NCBI RefSeq assembly: GCF_037975245.1
Contig: NC_092582.1
Location: forward strand, 392,001 to 456,000
Length of the DNA stretch: 64,000 bases
From: Apostichopus japonicus
Taxonomy: Eukaryota; Echinodermata; Holothuroidea; Aspidochirotida; Stichopodidae
Direction of reading: 5' to 3'
Positions 61,506 to 64,000 of the stretch are shown here, one piece after another. The notes below the pieces were generated by a model. That model was not told the DNA's origin, did not search any database, and saw nothing but the letters and a program-made list of their open reading frames with translations. The position numbers and the translations under genes are program-made. Each line of letters starts with the position of its first letter. The first letter of the stretch is position 1.

Positions 61506-62033
61506 GATTGTTTCTGTCCATTCCAGTTTCTCATTGACATTTTGGTCATCTTCTTCACCTTAGTAATTTGGATCATAGATCCTGATAACCTCAAAATCCT
61601 TAAGACTCTCATTAATCATTGTGCCAAACTTGTGTTTCTTGTTTGGATTTTCTGTCACAGTATCAGTGTCATTTGTCTACCATCCAATATCTTCACTGTT
61701 CTTTTGCACATCTGCAAGTTTGACTTCATAATGGACACTTCCTATCCATGCATTCCGCATTAGAGTTATCTGGATGAATCTTTCCTCAAATACTTCATGG
61801 GAAACTTCAGAGCATACATCTGCAATTCCAGTCAATAGCCTCTGCATTTTGTTGTACTTTCCTTTTTGGACAGTTTGTGTCCAACTCCTTTGCTGAAAAC
61901 TGGCTCTTCTGGTTGCTGATAACTGATATGTATTTGTACTGGTAGGTTTCCTCCAACGATGAGGGATATAATCTTCACTGAGTGGAAATTGTAGTATTTT
62001 TAGTGGTATGCACCCAGCAGTTGGTCTAGAGCT
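61500..62033 (-). pseudogene. Unrecognised coding-like stretch, interrupted by two stops
   Basis: After an acceptor-like GGTTAATTCCAG, one minus frame is open for 118 codons (62033-61680): SSRPTAGCIPLKILQFPLSE, DYIPHRWRKPTSTNTYQLSA, RRASFQQRSW, KMQRLLTGIADVCSEVSHEV, FEERFIQITLMRNAWIGSVH, YEVKLADVQKNSEDIGW, then TAG. The same frame continues protein-like past it (NPNKKHKFGTMINESLKDFE, VIRIYDPNY, then TAA; then NEKLEW..., then TGA at the edge of the 75/81 bp array). It looks like a genuine coding sequence, either with unresolved introns or decayed. I do not recognise the family; the charged, helical text is unlike the repeat ORFs nearby. Confidence 0.5.
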
Positions 62034-62890
62034 CTGGAATTAACCAGTCTTGACTCATACTAATATTTTGTTCGTGTCATCTGTTTATCAATTCTACTAG
62101 ACCTTCTATTACTAAACCCATCGTACAACTGACTACCTTTATATGATATAGTTTTATTTTAATGCCAAATCCAAACAGTTAGTGAGTTGCACTCTTGGCC
62201 TATAGGGCCTGTAGCTTAACCTAGCCTGAGGCTATTCCTTTGCAGCCTAGTACTGGACACAGGCGATGTGAAACTAACACACTAAGGCTACTCGGTTCTT
62301 ACTCGGTAAGGAAATATGTGGATGATTCCCCTAGGCCTATTTCCGATGACTGTTTTGCAGTATGAGTCTTGTTTGACAGTCGATGAGAGAGGTTGTGGTG
62401 TCTTTGCTGCAATGATTGAACTTTGTGATTGAAATTAGTGTTTCCTTAAAACTAAAACCCGAACGGCCAACCATGAAAAACTTACGCGTTTGGTTTCAAC
62501 GTTATGCCCCGACTGGCCAACCTATATGGAACGCGAAAAGGGAAAACTTTTTGAGTTGTCTAAACTAAGTTTGTTGTTGTCTAAACTAAAGTGTTTGCTG
62601 CTGGTTTACCACGTTGTTGCTCAAACTCACGTTGGTGTCTTAACTTCCGTTGTCTTAACATACGTCTTTGTCTAAACTTACGTTGTTGCAATCGGCGCTG
62701 TTCAAAATTGCTCAACCGAGTAATGTAAACCAGAATGCAAAATGCATTGAGGTTTCGATGACTTCAGTGCACTAGAACTAGCTTTTACAAAATAAATGGC
62801 CCGAACCACCATTTGATACAATAACACTATGGCATGATAAACACAGGTCATTCTACTGTACGTGGCTATACACACCTCCACCAAAAACAA
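62034..62890. other. Unique sequence
   Basis: No supported gene. ACGTTGTTG/CTAAACT words recur weakly at 62560-62700. Confidence 0.35.
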
Positions 62891-62894
62891 TAGG

Positions 62895-63130
62895 GGTCTT
62901 TATGGTCCAAGTCCATTTGGGGTCACTAGAGGTCAAATTGTGAAAACCTTGTAACCACGATAACTCAAGAAGAGAAGGTTGGACGAATCTCATATTTAGT
63001 ATGTAGTTGTGACACGCTCAGTAACATATTTGATTGAAGTCAAAGGTCATTTTGAATCACCAGACGCCAAATTGTGGAAACCTTATTTTAAAGCTACCGT
63101 ATCTCCCACTGCCAGCCTATCAGACATGGG
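62895..63130. repeat. Dispersed repeat copy (family at 8.4 kb)
   Basis: GGTCAAATTGTGAAAACCTT, GTAACCACGATAACTCAAGA, GAATCTCATATTTAGTATGT, GAAGTCAAAGGTCATTTTGA and AAATTGTGGAAACCTTATTT, with a TATCTCC...CCAGCCTAT end, in the same order as at 8385-8595. Confidence 0.75.
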
Positions 63131-63139
63131 CAGCGATCA

Positions 63140-63230
63140 TGGGGGAACGGGGGGGGGGGACATGTCCCCCAATATTTTAGGTGGGGGGATATAGTATCTA
63201 ATATCCCCCCAATATTTGGTGGTATAGTTT
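63140..63230. repeat. Imperfect palindrome of G-run and C-run blocks
   Basis: GGGGGGACATGTCCCCC, then CAATATTTTAGGTGGGGGGA, TATAGTATCTAATATCCCCC and CAATATTTGGTGG: self-complementary blocks characteristic of a short non-autonomous repeat. It runs into another dispersed repeat at 63310. Confidence 0.6.
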
Positions 63231-63304
63231 TTTTTAGCATATTGTATGTATTTTTTTATGATATCGCTAGTAATTTCAAAATAGAAAATGCTTAGATGCA
63301 ACTT

Positions 63305-63445
63305 ACAATGCCTGTGAAGTGCCATTTCCAGCGATCTGGGAGGCATTTTCGGCCAAAATTTTCTTTTGCGCTTCGCGCCAACTTATGGGGGCGCTACGCT
63401 TAGATATTTTGCCTGCAAGCTTCGCCCCTCCCTTGCCAAATCCCT
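63305..63445. repeat. Dispersed repeat (GAAGTGCCATT family), copy 2
   Basis: GAAGTGCCATTTCCAGCGAT, CTGGGAGGCATTTTCGG, GCGCTTCGCGCC, GCAAGCTTCGCCCCTCCC; related to 51495-51600 and to the partial copy at the right edge. Confidence 0.65.
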
Positions 63446-63964
63446 CGCAAGGCGCCTGTTTAACCGAGTCACAATTTGTTACTATTATGACCGAAAGTAG
63501 TTTTTACATTTTTTCGAAATGAATAGCTAATGAGGTTTTAAGAGTTATAAGTCGTTATAAGAGGTTTAATCTGAATTTTCGAAAATTCCTTGACCAACAT
63601 TCTTCATCATAATTCCCTCTACTCGTGCAATTTTGACCGGTCTGTTAGGGGTTGAAGGTTTTTTTTTTCTATATTGGTTGTCCATAGATGAAATTTTGTG
63701 CAACATTATGGGTATGTTTTGAAGTGAATTTATTATTCAAATTCTGAACAAATAATGGGCTTTAAACTTTGAAAAGTGGGGCTGACGGATATTGTGGGGC
63801 GTTACGTAGAATTACCTACAAAAGCAATGGTCCACAGGAGATGCGATGAGGTCGAACATGATGTGTAAATGGTGACAATCTTGAAAAGGGTAATGAATGG
63901 AAAAAAAAAAACTATTGGGAAAACCTTGTTTCTCAGGCAAAAGTGTACATCTGGTTGGTCATTT
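63446..63964. other. Unique sequence at the right edge
   Basis: AT-rich with homopolymer runs (T9 at 63660, A11 at 63900). No gene was seen. Confidence 0.35.
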
Positions 63965-64000
63965 TCAAGCCCGAGAAGTGCCATTTCCGGTGATCTGGGG
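63965..64000. repeat. Dispersed repeat (GAAGTGCCATT family), partial copy 3
   Basis: TTCAAGCCCGAGAAGTGCCA then TTTCCGGTGATCTGGG, cut off by the window end. Confidence 0.6.

Overview
This is eukaryotic nuclear DNA: AT-rich, intron-rich and crowded with minisatellites. The proteins encoded are typical animal ones. The repeat style (very many locus-private tandem arrays, frequent 'taggcctac'-type non-coding sequence, CR1/L2-like retroelement debris) suggests an invertebrate deuterostome, perhaps an echinoderm; that assignment is an inference and weak.

Three conserved genes can be read. (1) Plus strand, left edge: the last coding exon of heparan sulfate 2-O-sulfotransferase (HS2ST1, 5539-5762), preceded by 5.5 kb of intron made largely of three consecutive minisatellites (77, 88 and 50 bp units). 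(2) Minus strand, 29228 to 15997: a complete WDR47 (nemitin) reading frame of nine coding exons, 906 residues, with LisH-CTLH at the N-terminus, a charged linker with a short coiled coil, and a C-terminal WD40 propeller. It is tail-to-tail with HS2ST1. (3) Plus strand, 37231 to 45823: a complete syntaxin-6 homologue (STX6) of seven coding exons, 250 residues, head-to-head with WDR47 across about 8 kb. Its second intron is a textbook U12-type AT-AC intron.

To the right of STX6 (46-64 kb) no conserved gene was recognised. That part holds a probable long STX6 3' UTR, a 108 bp array, a 29-31 bp array split by a DNA transposon that itself contains a 5'-truncated CR1/L2-like retroelement, a 40-42 bp array, a foldback element with 300-400 bp arms, a possible small one-pass membrane protein gene (57204 onward), and a 75/81 bp array (60.4-61.5 kb) joined to an unrecognised, partly decayed minus-strand coding stretch (61500-62033).

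The most notable feature is how the tandem arrays relate to splicing. In WDR47, two neighbouring exons have their 3' ends, including the authentic 5' splice site, copied in tandem into the intron that follows (96 bp units at 21130-22110; 116 bp units at 23750-24233), so the real exon is the last unit of each array and is followed by ladders of duplicate donors. Roughly a third of the window is tandem repeat, and nearly every array has its own sequence. The large open frames inside arrays are explained by unit lengths divisible by three, or by cycling through three frames, and are not taken as genes.
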